NCBI GenBank assembly: GCA_027489355.1
Contig: JAIXZY010000049.1
Coordinates: 124,001-188,000 of the forward strand
DNA length: 64,000 bases
Source: Paracoccaceae bacterium
Lineage (GTDB): Bacteria > Pseudomonadota > Alphaproteobacteria > Rhodobacterales > Rhodobacteraceae
Direction: 5' to 3'
Below the pieces are notes generated by a model. It saw only the letters and a list, made by a program, of their open reading frames with translations. It searched no databases and had not been told where the DNA came from. A program made the position numbers and the translations under genes. Shown piece by piece: positions 37,055 to 44,831 of the stretch. Numbering within the stretch: position 1 is the first letter of the stretch; every line of letters starts with the position of its first letter.

Positions 37055-37747
37055 ATGATTGACGGTCTGTTGTTCGACAAGGACGGGACGCTGTTCGATT
37101 TCCGGATCAGCTGGGGCAACTGGGCGCGGACATTCCTGACGCGCATCGCCGACGACGCGGGCCATGCCCGGCGCCTGGGCCGCGCGATCGGGTATGATCT
37201 GGACAGTGGGACCTTCGCGCCCGACAGCCCGGTGATCGCGGCCACCGCTGCCGACATCGCCGCTGCCCTCGCGCCCCACCTGCCTGGCACCTCGGTCGAG
37301 GATCTGACCGACCGCATCGATGCCAGTGCGGGCCAGGCGCCGATGTCCGAGGCCGTCCCGCTGCGCCCGCTGCTTTCTGCATTGCGCGAGCGCGGGTTGC
37401 GGCTGGGCGTGGCGACCAACGACTCCGAGGTTCCGGCGCGGCAGCATCTGGCGAACCACGGCATCACCGACTGTTTCGATTTCATCTCGGGCTATGATTC
37501 GGGTCATGGCGCGAAACCGGGGCCGGGCATGTGCCTCGCCTTCGCCCGGCAGCTGGGGCTGGAACCGGCGCGGGTGGCGATGGTGGGCGATAGCCGCCAT
37601 GATCTCGAGGCCGGCCGGGCAGCCGGCATGCGCACGGTCGCGGTGCTGACCGGGATCGCGAAACGCGAGGATCTGGCGCCCCATGCCGATGTGGTCCTGA
37701 CCGACATTGGCGCGCTTCCCGACTGGCTTTCGGGCCTTCGGACCTGA
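37055..37747 (+). CDS. HAD-family phosphatase (phosphoglycolate phosphatase-like)
   Basis: A 230-residue haloacid-dehalogenase-type hydrolase. Motif I is FDKDGTLFDF (Asp8 nucleophile and Asp10), motif II has Thr in GVATNDSEV, the motif III Lys is in GAKPGPGMC and motif IV is MVGDSRHDLEAGRAAG. A helical cap (residues 15-80) follows motif I. Phosphoglycolate is the family's usual substrate but others are possible. It follows DUF3572 in an operon. Confidence 0.92.
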   Translation: MIDGLLFDKDGTLFDFRISWGNWARTFLTRIADDAGHARRLGRAIGYDLDSGTFAPDSPVIAATAADIAAALAPHLPGTSVEDLTDRIDASAGQAPMSEAVPLRPLLSALRERGLRLGVATNDSEVPARQHLANHGITDCFDFISGYDSGHGAKPGPGMCLAFARQLGLEPARVAMVGDSRHDLEAGRAAGMRTVAVLTGIAKREDLAPHADVVLTDIGALPDWLSGLRT

Positions 37748-37852
37748 ATTCCCGCGCTCAAGCGCGAAAAACGACCAGTTCACGTCGCAAATCCGGTGCT
37801 CAGACCGGGCCGGCATCCGTCATCTTCGCCCTGAGTGCCAAGGAGGGTGACC

Positions 37853-39409
37853 ATGACCGATGAACCAGCCCGGAGAAAGCGTGCCGGTGGGCGGGCGGGG
37901 ATGAAGGTCCGCGCGGGCTCGGCGGTGATCGACCAGATGCCCTGGCGGATCCCGGTGAACCCCGACGCCCCCATCGAGCCGCTGGATGCCGAGGGCGTGC
38001 AGCGCATCCACAAGACGGCGATGCGCATCCTGCGCGATATCGGGATCGAGTTCCTGAACCCCGAGGCGGTGGAGCATCTTCGGAAAGCGGGCTGCATCGT
38101 GAACGGAACCAACGTCCGGATGGACGAGGACTTCGTGATGGAAATGGTCGCCCGCGCGCCCGAGACCTTCACGATCACGCCGCGGAATCCCGAGCGCGAG
38201 CTGATCATGGGCGGCAAGCACATGCTGTTCGTGAACGTGAGTTCGCCGCCGAACGCCTGGGACATGGAACGCGGAAAGCGGTCGGGCGATTTCGAGACGT
38301 TCAAGGAATTCATGAAGCTGACGCAGTATTTCAACTGCATCCACATTGCCGGGGGCTACCCGGTGGAGCCGGTGGACATCCACGCCTCGGTCCGGCACCT
38401 GGATTGCCTCTACGAGAAGCTCACGCTGACCGACAAGGTCGTCCACGCCTACTCCCTGGGGGCCGAGCGGGTCGAGGACGTGATGGAGATGGTCCGCATC
38501 GCGGGCGGGCTGACGGAGGAGGAGTTTCAGGCGAAGCCTCGGCTTTACACCAACATCAACTCGGTCTCGCCCCTGAAGCACGACTATCCGATGCTGGACG
38601 GGGCGATGAGGATGGCGAAGCGGGGACAGCCGGTGGTGGTGACGCCCTTCACGCTGGCGGGGGCTATGGGGCCGGTCACGATGTCGGGGGCGGTGGCGCT
38701 GTCGATTGCCGAGGCTTTGGCGGCGGTGGCGCTGCTGGAATACATTGCTCCCGGCTGTCCGGTCGCGATCGGGACCTTCACCTCGAACGTCGACATGAAG
38801 TCGGGGGCTCCGGCCTTCGGGACGCCGGAATACATGCGGGCGACGCAGATGACGGGGCAACTGGTGCGGTTCTATGGCGTGCCGATGCGGGCTTCCGGCG
38901 TCTGCGCGGCGAACGTGCCGGATGGGCAGGCGATGTGGGAGACGTCGAACTCGCTCTGGTCGGCGGTGCAGAGCCGGACCAACATGGTCTACCACGCGGC
39001 GGGCTGGCTGGAGGGCGGACTGATCGCGAGCCCGGAGAAGTTCATCATGGACTGCGAGGTCCTGCAGATGATCCAGCGTTACTTCGAGGAGGTCACCTTC
39101 GCGACGCGGGACGAGGACCTGGCCTTCGACGCGATCAGGGAGGTGGGGGCCGGGGGCCACTACTTCGGCATCCAGCACACCCAGGACCGCTATCAGCAGG
39201 CCTTCTACCAGCCCTTCGTGTCGGACTGGCGGAACTATGAGGCCTGGGCTGCGGACGGGTCGGTCTGGACGGTTGAGCGGGCGCATCGGATCTACCGGCA
39301 GATCCTGGCGGAGTTCGAGGCGCCGGAGATGAACGGAGACCACCTGGAGGAGCTGCGCCGCTTCGTAGCGCGGCGGAAGCAGGAGGGCGGGGCGCCCACC
39401 GACTTCTGA
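37853..39409 (+). CDS. MttB-like trimethylamine/betaine methyltransferase family protein
   Basis: A 518-residue protein of the COG5598/MttB family. Markers are RNPERELIMGGKHMLFVNVSSPP, HIAGGYPVEPVDIHASV, VTPFTLAGAMGPVTMSGA and NVPDGQAMWETSNSLWSAVQS. Like other non-methanogen members it has no in-frame TAG, so no pyrrolysine. Those studied demethylate quaternary amines such as glycine betaine onto a corrinoid protein. No corrinoid protein gene lies beside it here. The ATG at 37853 has AAGGAGGGTGACC just upstream. A TMAO- or betaine-type substrate is inferred. A 0.75-kb gene-free region follows. Confidence 0.85.
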   Translation: MTDEPARRKRAGGRAGMKVRAGSAVIDQMPWRIPVNPDAPIEPLDAEGVQRIHKTAMRILRDIGIEFLNPEAVEHLRKAGCIVNGTNVRMDEDFVMEMVARAPETFTITPRNPERELIMGGKHMLFVNVSSPPNAWDMERGKRSGDFETFKEFMKLTQYFNCIHIAGGYPVEPVDIHASVRHLDCLYEKLTLTDKVVHAYSLGAERVEDVMEMVRIAGGLTEEEFQAKPRLYTNINSVSPLKHDYPMLDGAMRMAKRGQPVVVTPFTLAGAMGPVTMSGAVALSIAEALAAVALLEYIAPGCPVAIGTFTSNVDMKSGAPAFGTPEYMRATQMTGQLVRFYGVPMRASGVCAANVPDGQAMWETSNSLWSAVQSRTNMVYHAAGWLEGGLIASPEKFIMDCEVLQMIQRYFEEVTFATRDEDLAFDAIREVGAGGHYFGIQHTQDRYQQAFYQPFVSDWRNYEAWAADGSVWTVERAHRIYRQILAEFEAPEMNGDHLEELRRFVARRKQEGGAPTDF

Positions 39410-39492
39410 TCTGTCCACGGTGGACATTACGAGATCCTTCCTTGAAAACAAGGGTTTGGTCGCGGGCGTTAGGAATCTGTCAACTTTTGCGC

Positions 39493-39535
39493 AGGGTGGG
39501 CCAACCTGCGCCTTCGGCGCAGAACGGCCCACCCT
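39493..39535. repeat. Nested palindromic element AGGGTGGGCC...GGCCCACCCT
   Basis: Outer arms 39493-39502 and 39526-39535 are perfect 10-bp complements. Inside a symmetric AAC/AAC internal loop, a second stem CTGCGCC / GGCGCAG (39506-39512 and 39516-39522) encloses a TTC loop. It resembles a REP-like extragenic element of Rhodobacterales. Confidence 0.75.
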
Positions 39536-39585
39536 ACGCGGGCTTCGGTCCTGCAAGCCGGGGGTGCCCAGGATCGGCCGCGGAT

Positions 39586-39610
39586 GCCTCCGGCGGGGAT
39601 ATTTGGGGAA
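39586..39610 (+). repeat. Dispersed repeat copy (GCCTCCGGCGGGGATATTTGGG)
   Basis: Reads GCCTCCGGCGGGGATATTTG then GGGAA. A near-identical copy lies at 43627-43650 and a degenerate one in reverse orientation at about 6977-6995. All copies are intergenic or intercistronic. Confidence 0.65.
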
Positions 39611-40155
39611 GGGAAAGCCGCCGGATGGTGGTTCGGCCCCGCGCTGCTGAGCCGGGAGAGTGCGGGGGCCTTGGGTGCGGGCGTTCCCGAGTGGCCTTTC
39701 GGCCGCGGACTGCCGATGGCTTGGGTCAGGCGGTCAGGATTGCCGCATCGCGTGGGACCATGCGGGCGCGGTGCCTCTGCCTGCCATTCGTGCGGCATGT
39801 AGGGCGGTCCGGGCGGGTCTTTTCGCCAAGGGTAGGCTGGCCGCTGACTGGTCGTGTCCGGTGGGCCGGGCAGGGCGGGTCCGGGCGAGGGGCTGCGTGT
39901 CGCGGCCCAGGTGCGGCGGCGGAGTGGCCTGGCACGCTGGGTTGGGACGCGAGGCGCAGACTGCGGCGGGTGGCGCCGCTCCGCCCTTCTGGCGGACGGC
40001 AGGAACGGCAGGGTCGGGCCACACCCTGTCGGCGCGGGAGGCCGGCGGCGGATCGTGGGTCGGAGGCGCTGGGAGCGGCGGCGTCAGGACCTGCGGCAGC
40101 AACCGCGCGGGCGGACGATGCCCGCGTCGGGCGTTTCGGTCGGGCGCGGCGGGCC

Positions 40156-40626
40156 TCAGTCGATCGCCATCTCGTCGAGCTTTGCATAGACCTGGTCCAT
40201 GCCATCGGTCATGCCGGTGGCGATGGCGGCGGCGCGGGCTTCAGCCGAGTCGTAGCGCATCACCATCGTCATCCGGGTGCCTGTCCCGCGGGGCGTGAGG
40301 TCGGTGGTGATGCGGGCGGACATGGCGGGGTCGCCGTTGAAGTGCTCGACATGGGTGATGTGATGGGGCGCGCTGATCTCCAGCACGGGTCCGGAGAAGA
40401 AGAAGGAAGTGCCGTCCGGGCCTTGCCATTCGAAGTGGAAGCTGCCGCCGGGGCGAGGGTCGAACTCGCACCGCGTCATCGGGTGCCCATCGACGGCCAT
40501 CCACTGGCGGATGAGCGCGGGTTCGGTCAGGGCGCGCCAGACCTTTGCGGGCGGATGGGCGAAGTCGCGGCGCAGGACGATGTCGGTATCGCCGTCGAGG
40601 ACGGTTTGCAGCTGGTCGAGGGACAT
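40156..40626 (-). CDS. SRPBCC/AHSA1-domain protein
   Basis: A 156-residue START/AHSA1-fold protein: IVLRRDFAHPPAKVWRALTEP at the N-terminus, then CEFDPRPGGSFHFEW and a C-terminal GMTDGMDQVYAKLDEM helix. Members bind small hydrophobic ligands; they are very often encoded with an ArsR regulator, as here, and may sequester or sense its effector. The ATG overlaps the ArsR stop (ATGA) and GGAAAGG precedes it. No catalytic activity can be named. Confidence 0.88.
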   Translation of the reverse strand: MSLDQLQTVLDGDTDIVLRRDFAHPPAKVWRALTEPALIRQWMAVDGHPMTRCEFDPRPGGSFHFEWQGPDGTSFFFSGPVLEISAPHHITHVEHFNGDPAMSARITTDLTPRGTGTRMTMVMRYDSAEARAAAIATGMTDGMDQVYAKLDEMAID

Positions 40627-40970
40627 CAGGGGTTCCTTTCCGGGGAGGGGGGATCGTCGGGCAGGCTGTCGAGGACGGCGTCGAGGCGCTGGAACTGGGT
40701 CTCCCACAGCGCGCGGTACTGGCCGAGCCAGTCCCAGAGTTGCGCCATCGTGTCGGGTTTCAGGCGGCGCGGGCGGGAGGTGCCTGCGATGCGGGTCTCG
40801 ATCAGGCCCGCGTCCTCCAGCACCCTGAGGTGGCGGCTGATCGCGGGTTGGCTGATCGCGAAGGGGCGGGCGAGGTCATGGACCGTGGCCTCGCCCTCCG
40901 CCAGCCGGGCGAGGATGGCGCGGCGGGTGGGGTCGGCGAGGGCGGCGAAGGGCGCGTCGAGGTCCGGCAT
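40626..40970 (-). CDS. ArsR-family transcriptional repressor
   Basis: A 114-residue winged-helix repressor. Markers are ALADPTRRAILARLAEGEATVHDL, AISQPAISRHLRVLEDAGL and a SRPRRLKPD wing. It has no Cys metal-binding motif (no ELCVCDL), so it is not an arsenic or zinc sensor but belongs to the subgroup fused by operon to AHSA1 proteins. ATG 40970 is used; a TTG 12 nt upstream is an alternative. It should repress its own operon through the palindrome at 40988-40998. Confidence 0.88.
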   Translation of the reverse strand: MPDLDAPFAALADPTRRAILARLAEGEATVHDLARPFAISQPAISRHLRVLEDAGLIETRIAGTSRPRRLKPDTMAQLWDWLGQYRALWETQFQRLDAVLDSLPDDPPSPERNP

Positions 40971-40987
40971 GGGGAAATCCAATATTT

Positions 40988-40998
40988 AACGAATCGTT
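40988..40998. promoter_or_regulatory. Candidate ArsR operator AACGA-A-TCGTT
   Basis: Perfect 5-bp dyad around one base in an A+T-rich patch (TATTTAACGAATCGTTTATATAAC) 17 bp upstream of the ArsR start. Typical place for autoregulation; binding is inferred. Confidence 0.5.
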
Positions 40999-41154
40999 TA
41001 TATAACAAATTCGACAACAAAGATAGGCTTCCCTGCGCTTCGTTGGCTCCCGCAGGCGGAGACCCGCCTTCACCGGGCCGTGCCTTGACCTTTCGGCCCC
41101 TGTCGCAGAAGTTGCCGGGCACTCAAGGAAGGCCCGGTCGGGGCGAAAAGGCAG

Positions 41155-42441
41155 ATGGCAAAGAGCACGCGCCCCTTCTCGGGCTTCGAATTCATGATCG
41201 CCTGGCGCTACCTGCGCGCTCGGCGGGCCGAGGGCGGCGTCTCGGTCATGACCTGGATCAGCCTGATCGGGATCACGCTGGCGGTCTTTGCGCTGATCCT
41301 GACGCTGGCGGTCCGGGCAGGGTTCCGGGCCGAGTTCGTGGACACGATCCTTGGGGCCAACGCGCATGTCACGGTCTATTCCAGTGGTGTGGTGGGGGCG
41401 GACGGGCAGATGATCCGCGGCTTTACCGAGCCGGATGCGATGGCCGCGGCGATCGCCAAGGTGCCGGGCGTGACGCGGGCGGCGCCCTTGATCAAGGGCA
41501 AGCTGATGGTGTCGGACGGCGAGGACACCACGGGGGCCGAGGTCTACGGGATGCTGCCGAAGGATTTCGCGTCCATCCCGCGGATCGGGGCGGGGTCGGA
41601 CGCGATCGGGGATCTGGCGCGGTTTCCCGAAGGCATCGCGCTGGGATCAGGCGTTGCGCGGGAGTTGGGGGTCACGGTGGGCGACCGGGTGCGGCTGATC
41701 GCGCCCGGCGGTGTCAAGACGGCGATGGGAACGACGCCGAGGGTCAAGGCCTATGAGGTCGTCTACATCTTCACCGCCGGGCGCTACGACATCGACACGA
41801 CGCGGATCTACATGCCCTTTGTCGAGGCGCAGAGCTTCTTCAACAAGGAGGGGCAGGCCGACGAGATCGAGGTGATGGTCGAGAAGCCGGACGAGATCGA
41901 GAGCTATGGCAATGCGATCCTGCAGGCGGCGGGGCCGACGGGGATGCTTTGGACCTGGAAGGACAGTTCGGGCGCGTTCCTGCGGGCCCTGGACATCGAG
42001 GACAACGTGATGTTCGTCATCCTGTCGGTGCTGGTGCTGATCGCGGCGATGAACATCGTGTCGGGCCTGATCATGCTGGTGAAGAACAAGGGCCGCGACA
42101 TCGGCATCCTGCGGACGATGGGGCTGACCGAGGGGTCGGTCCTGCGGGTGTTCTTCATCTGCGGGGCGTTCACGGGGCTGGTGGGCACGGTGGCGGGGGT
42201 GGCGCTGGGCTGTGTCACCGCGCTGAACATCGACCAGATCATGAGCTTCATCAACTGGGTGAACGGGGCCGAGGTCTGGGATCCGTCGATCCGGGGTATC
42301 TATTCGCTGCCCGCCAAGCTGCAGCTTGGCGATGTGCTGTCGGCGGTGGCGCTGTCGCTGGGACTGTCCTTCATCGTCACCTTCTTCCCGGCCCGGCGCG
42401 CGGCGCGGATGAACCCGGTGGAGGCGCTGCGCTATGAGTGA
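41155..42441 (+). CDS. Lipoprotein-releasing ABC permease (LolC/LolE/LolF type)
   Basis: A 428-residue inner-membrane permease of the Lol system, which extracts mature lipoproteins from the inner membrane. The N-terminus [26 protein letters not shown] and first helix are followed by a large periplasmic domain and three C-terminal helices ([21 protein letters not shown], then [15 protein letters not shown], then [13 protein letters not shown]). The last residues [11 protein letters not shown] are typical. A single permease gene next to lolD suggests a LolF-like hybrid arrangement rather than LolC plus LolE. It overlaps lolD by 8 bp. Confidence 0.92.
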   Translation: MAKSTRPFSGFEFMIAWRYLRARRAEGGVSVMTWISLIGITLAVFALILTLAVRAGFRAEFVDTILGANAHVTVYSSGVVGADGQMIRGFTEPDAMAAAIAKVPGVTRAAPLIKGKLMVSDGEDTTGAEVYGMLPKDFASIPRIGAGSDAIGDLARFPEGIALGSGVARELGVTVGDRVRLIAPGGVKTAMGTTPRVKAYEVVYIFTAGRYDIDTTRIYMPFVEAQSFFNKEGQADEIEVMVEKPDEIESYGNAILQAAGPTGMLWTWKDSSGAFLRALDIEDNVMFVILSVLVLIAAMNIVSGLIMLVKNKGRDIGILRTMGLTEGSVLRVFFICGAFTGLVGTVAGVALGCVTALNIDQIMSFINWVNGAEVWDPSIRGIYSLPAKLQLGDVLSAVALSLGLSFIVTFFPARRAARMNPVEALRYE

Positions 42442-43108
42442 GATGCTGCGGCTGGACGGGGTCGAGAAGGGCTACAACCGGGGCAAGCCGTCCGAGGTGA
42501 TCGTTCTGCGCGGGGCATCGCTGACGGTGGCGCGGGGCGAGGTCGTGGCTCTGGTGGCCCCAAGCGGGGCGGGGAAGTCGACGCTTCTGCACATCGCGGG
42601 GCTGCTGGACGTGCCGGACAGCGGGACGGTGCAGCTGGACGGGCGCGAGATGGGGGGGCTGTCGGACCGCGCGCGGACGGAGGCGCGGCGGGATGAGGTG
42701 GGGTTCATCTACCAGTTCCACCATCTCTTGCCCGAGTTCACGGCGCTGGAGAATGTGGTGATCCCGCAGCTTGCGAACGGCGTGGCCAGGGCCGAGGCCG
42801 AAGCGCGGGGGATGGAGCTTCTGGGCAAGGTTGGCGTGGGCGCGCGGGCAGGGCACCGGCCGGAGGCGCTGTCGGGGGGCGAGCAGCAGCGGGTGGCCTT
42901 CTGCCGGGCGCTGGCGAACCGGCCGAAGCTTCTGCTGGCGGACGAACCCACGGGGAACCTGGACCCCGGAACCTCGGACCAGGTGTTCGGGGTGCTGATG
43001 GAGCTGGTGCGGTCGACCGGGCTGTCGGCGCTGATCGCCACGCACAATCTGGAGCTGGCGGCGCGGATGGACCGGGTGGTACGCTTGACCGCGGGGCGGG
43101 TGGAATGA
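42434..43108 (+). CDS. lolD: Lipoprotein-releasing ABC ATPase LolD
   Basis: A 224-residue ATPase that powers lipoprotein release. Walker A is APSGAGKST (unusual Ala instead of Gly at the first place), the Q-loop region is [19 protein letters not shown], the signature is [15 protein letters not shown] and Walker B is [12 protein letters not shown]. The QFHHLLPEF sequence is a LolD marker. It overlaps the permease gene and is followed by a cytochrome c gene. Confidence 0.95.
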   Translation: MSEMLRLDGVEKGYNRGKPSEVIVLRGASLTVARGEVVALVAPSGAGKSTLLHIAGLLDVPDSGTVQLDGREMGGLSDRARTEARRDEVGFIYQFHHLLPEFTALENVVIPQLANGVARAEAEARGMELLGKVGVGARAGHRPEALSGGEQQRVAFCRALANRPKLLLADEPTGNLDPGTSDQVFGVLMELVRSTGLSALIATHNLELAARMDRVVRLTAGRVE

Positions 43109-43119
43109 GGAGACCTGGA

Positions 43120-43524
43120 ATGCGTTGGGGATGGATCGTGCTGCCGCTGGCGCTGGCGGCCTGCGTCGAGAAGGAGAAGGTCCCGACGGGTGCCGAGGAT
43201 TTCGCCAGCTTCTGTTCGGCCTGCCACGGGCTTTCGGGCAAGGGCGACGGGGCGATGGCGGCCGAGCTGGGCCGCAAGCCGGCGAACCTGACGCAGCTTT
43301 CGGCGAAGAACGGCGGTGCCTTTCCCGGCACAAGGGTGATGGCGAAGATCTGGGGCTATACCGGCGTTGCTCCGGGCCGTCAGGACAGCGCGTCGCCGAT
43401 GCCGGAGTTCGGGCCGCTTCTGCAGGGCGACCTGGTGCCCTATGACGGCGGCGACGGCATCGCCACCCCGACGCCGGTCCGGCTGGTGCAGATCGCGGAA
43501 TACCTGAAGAGCCTGCAGAAGTAG
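43120..43524 (+). CDS. Cytochrome c lipoprotein
   Basis: A 134-residue predicted lipoprotein with lipobox LALAAC and one heme site CSACH (about residues 33-37). The axial Met is probably in SASPMPEFGPL. The ATG at 43120 has AGGAG 7 nt upstream; an ATG at 43105 overlaps the lolD stop. It is class I-like in size. Behind LolCD it may itself be a cargo of the exporter, anchored to a membrane and donating or accepting electrons. Partner unknown. Confidence 0.88.
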   Translation: MRWGWIVLPLALAACVEKEKVPTGAEDFASFCSACHGLSGKGDGAMAAELGRKPANLTQLSAKNGGAFPGTRVMAKIWGYTGVAPGRQDSASPMPEFGPLLQGDLVPYDGGDGIATPTPVRLVQIAEYLKSLQK

Positions 43525-43531
43525 GAACCTT

Positions 43532-43548
43532 GCCGCAAGCGGTGCGGC
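43532..43548 (+). terminator. Hairpin after lolD-cytochrome operon
   Basis: GCCGCA/TGCGGC 6-bp stem with AGCGG loop, followed by TTCTG, 7 bp after the cytochrome c stop. A possible terminator, weak. Confidence 0.45.
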
Positions 43549-43626
43549 TTCTGCCACCTTGCGCTTTTTGGCAGCGGTCGGCGAAGGCCGCGGGTCGGCA
43601 GGCCGCGGTTCCCGGGGCAGACCGGG

Positions 43627-43650
43627 GCCTCCGGCGGGAGTATTTGGGAA
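43627..43650 (+). repeat. Dispersed repeat copy (GCCTCCGGCGGGAGTATTTGGGAA)
   Basis: Differs from the copy at 39586-39610 by GGAGT in place of GGGGAT around the shared TATTTGGG. It also lies in a gene-free block. Confidence 0.6.
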
Positions 43651-44254
43651 AAGAGCAAGCTGCGGGCGGGTCGATCATCCTGCGATCTGTCGACCTGGCT
43701 GGCGGCGGTGCGTGGGTTCCGAGGCAGCGGCGTCGCGCGAACGAAGCGGTTTCCTGTCTGCGGTTCCGGGCGCGGGCCGGTTTCGTATGGTGTTGGCCTT
43801 CGGCTGGTTTCGGGAGTGGTTTCCCTTCCGGGTCAGGGGTGGATTATGTCGGCCCGGACGCCGGGGGCGGTGATTTCAGGCACCGACGACAGTGCGTCCG
43901 TTCCTGGACGATGCCTGTGTCGGCGGGTGGATGGGGCGGGCAGCTCCGTCGTCGCTCCTGTGGGAAAACGGGTTTGCCCCGGAAGACGCCTCGGCTCGGG
44001 TCAGGACTGCGGTTTGCGGGCCAGGCGGGTTGGGGTCCAGCGCGCAACAGACTTGTTGCGGAGGGGGATGCACGGTCGATCCTGCAGCCAACTCGGCCGC
44101 GCGAAGGTCTGCACGATCGCGTATGGCTGGGCCGCTCCGTTCGGGACCAAAAGGCTGATGTGGGAGTGTAGGCCCGCCCCCTGCCGGTCGGATCGAGGAA
44201 CGGAGACTGATGGCATGCGCGGGTCGGGCGGTTGCTTCGCGCGCCCGGTGGGGA

Positions 44255-44704
44255 CTAGGTCGGCGGGCGGATGTATCGGACGAAGGGCGTGGCCTGGCCC
44301 ACCCGGTCGTACAGCTGGCGGGCCTGCCGGTTGAAGTCCTGCGTCAGCCAGTAGACCGAAGGCGTCCCGGCCGCGTCGGCCGCGGCATAGACCGCCTCGA
44401 TCAGGGCGCGGCCGAGGCCGGTGCCGCGGGCCTTGGGCGACACGAACAGGTCCTGCAGGTAGCAGACCTCCTCGATCTTCCAGCAATGCCGGTGGAAGAG
44501 ATAGTGCGCGAGGCCGAGGAGCTGTCCGTCCTCTTCCGCCACCAGAGCCGAGAAGTCGCGAGGGTCCGGGCCGAGGAGACGGGCGAAGGTGGAGGCGTAG
44601 ACCTCGGGGGGGACCGAGGTCTGGTAGAACTCGAGATAGCCGGTCCAGAGATCGCGCCACTGGTCGTGGTCGGTTTCGCGAAGGGGGCGGATGGTGGCGG
44701 GCAT
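44255..44704 (-). CDS. GNAT-family N-acetyltransferase
   Basis: A 149-residue GNAT protein: ATIRPLRETDHDQWRDLW at the N-terminus, LQDLFVSPKARGTGLGRALIEAVYAAA with the acetyl-CoA pyrophosphate loop (RGTGLGR), then WLTQDFNRQARQLYDRVG. The substrate is not predictable. It has a gene-free region 3' of it and the DUF4153 gene divergent 5'. Confidence 0.92.
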   Translation of the reverse strand: MPATIRPLRETDHDQWRDLWTGYLEFYQTSVPPEVYASTFARLLGPDPRDFSALVAEEDGQLLGLAHYLFHRHCWKIEEVCYLQDLFVSPKARGTGLGRALIEAVYAAADAAGTPSVYWLTQDFNRQARQLYDRVGQATPFVRYIRPPT

Positions 44705-44831
44705 GGCGGTCCTTTCCGACGGGTCGGGTCCAGCCTGCCGAATGCGTTAAGACTTGGCAACCGGCGGGAAATCCTGACTATGCGCGCCACCGCCTGGACG
44801 CATAAGGGCGGGTCGGAACCGGGAGACACAG

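Larger units (their letters stand above)
39410..40155. other. 746-bp gene-free region rich in repeats and G
   Basis: No recognisable gene was found. It starts with palindrome GTCCAC-G-GTGGAC (39413-39425), a CCTTG-AAAA-CAAGG hairpin (39440-39453), a nested hairpin (39493-39535) and the GGATATTTG repeat (39586-39610). The rest (39620-40150) is extremely G-rich on the plus strand with scattered open frames of arginine/glycine/alanine composition that look non-coding. It separates the MttB-like gene from the ArsR operon. Confidence 0.7.
43525..44254. other. 730-bp gene-free region with hairpin and repeat
   Basis: No recognisable gene. It begins with a hairpin GCCGCA-AGCGG-TGCGGC (43532-43548) just after the cytochrome gene, then the GGATATTTG-type repeat (43627-43650), then about 600 bp of G/C-rich sequence with many overlapping open frames of arginine- and glycine-rich composition in all phases, none with a plausible ribosome site or motif. 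Compare the similar block at 39410-40155. Confidence 0.7.

Noticed and set aside
37753-37766. Hairpin CGCGC-TCAA-GCGCG after the HAD gene
   Set aside because: Short stem and a following A-run on the plus strand; not a standard terminator for the HAD gene.
39442-40989. Open frame of about 515 codons spanning a gene-free block
   Set aside because: It crosses the AHSA1 and ArsR genes antisense; composition is non-coding and there is no recognisable motif.
43530-44334. Several overlapping open frames in the second gene-free block
   Set aside because: They occur in multiple phases with Arg/Gly/Pro-rich content and no ribosome site or motif, as expected for G+C-rich noncoding DNA.
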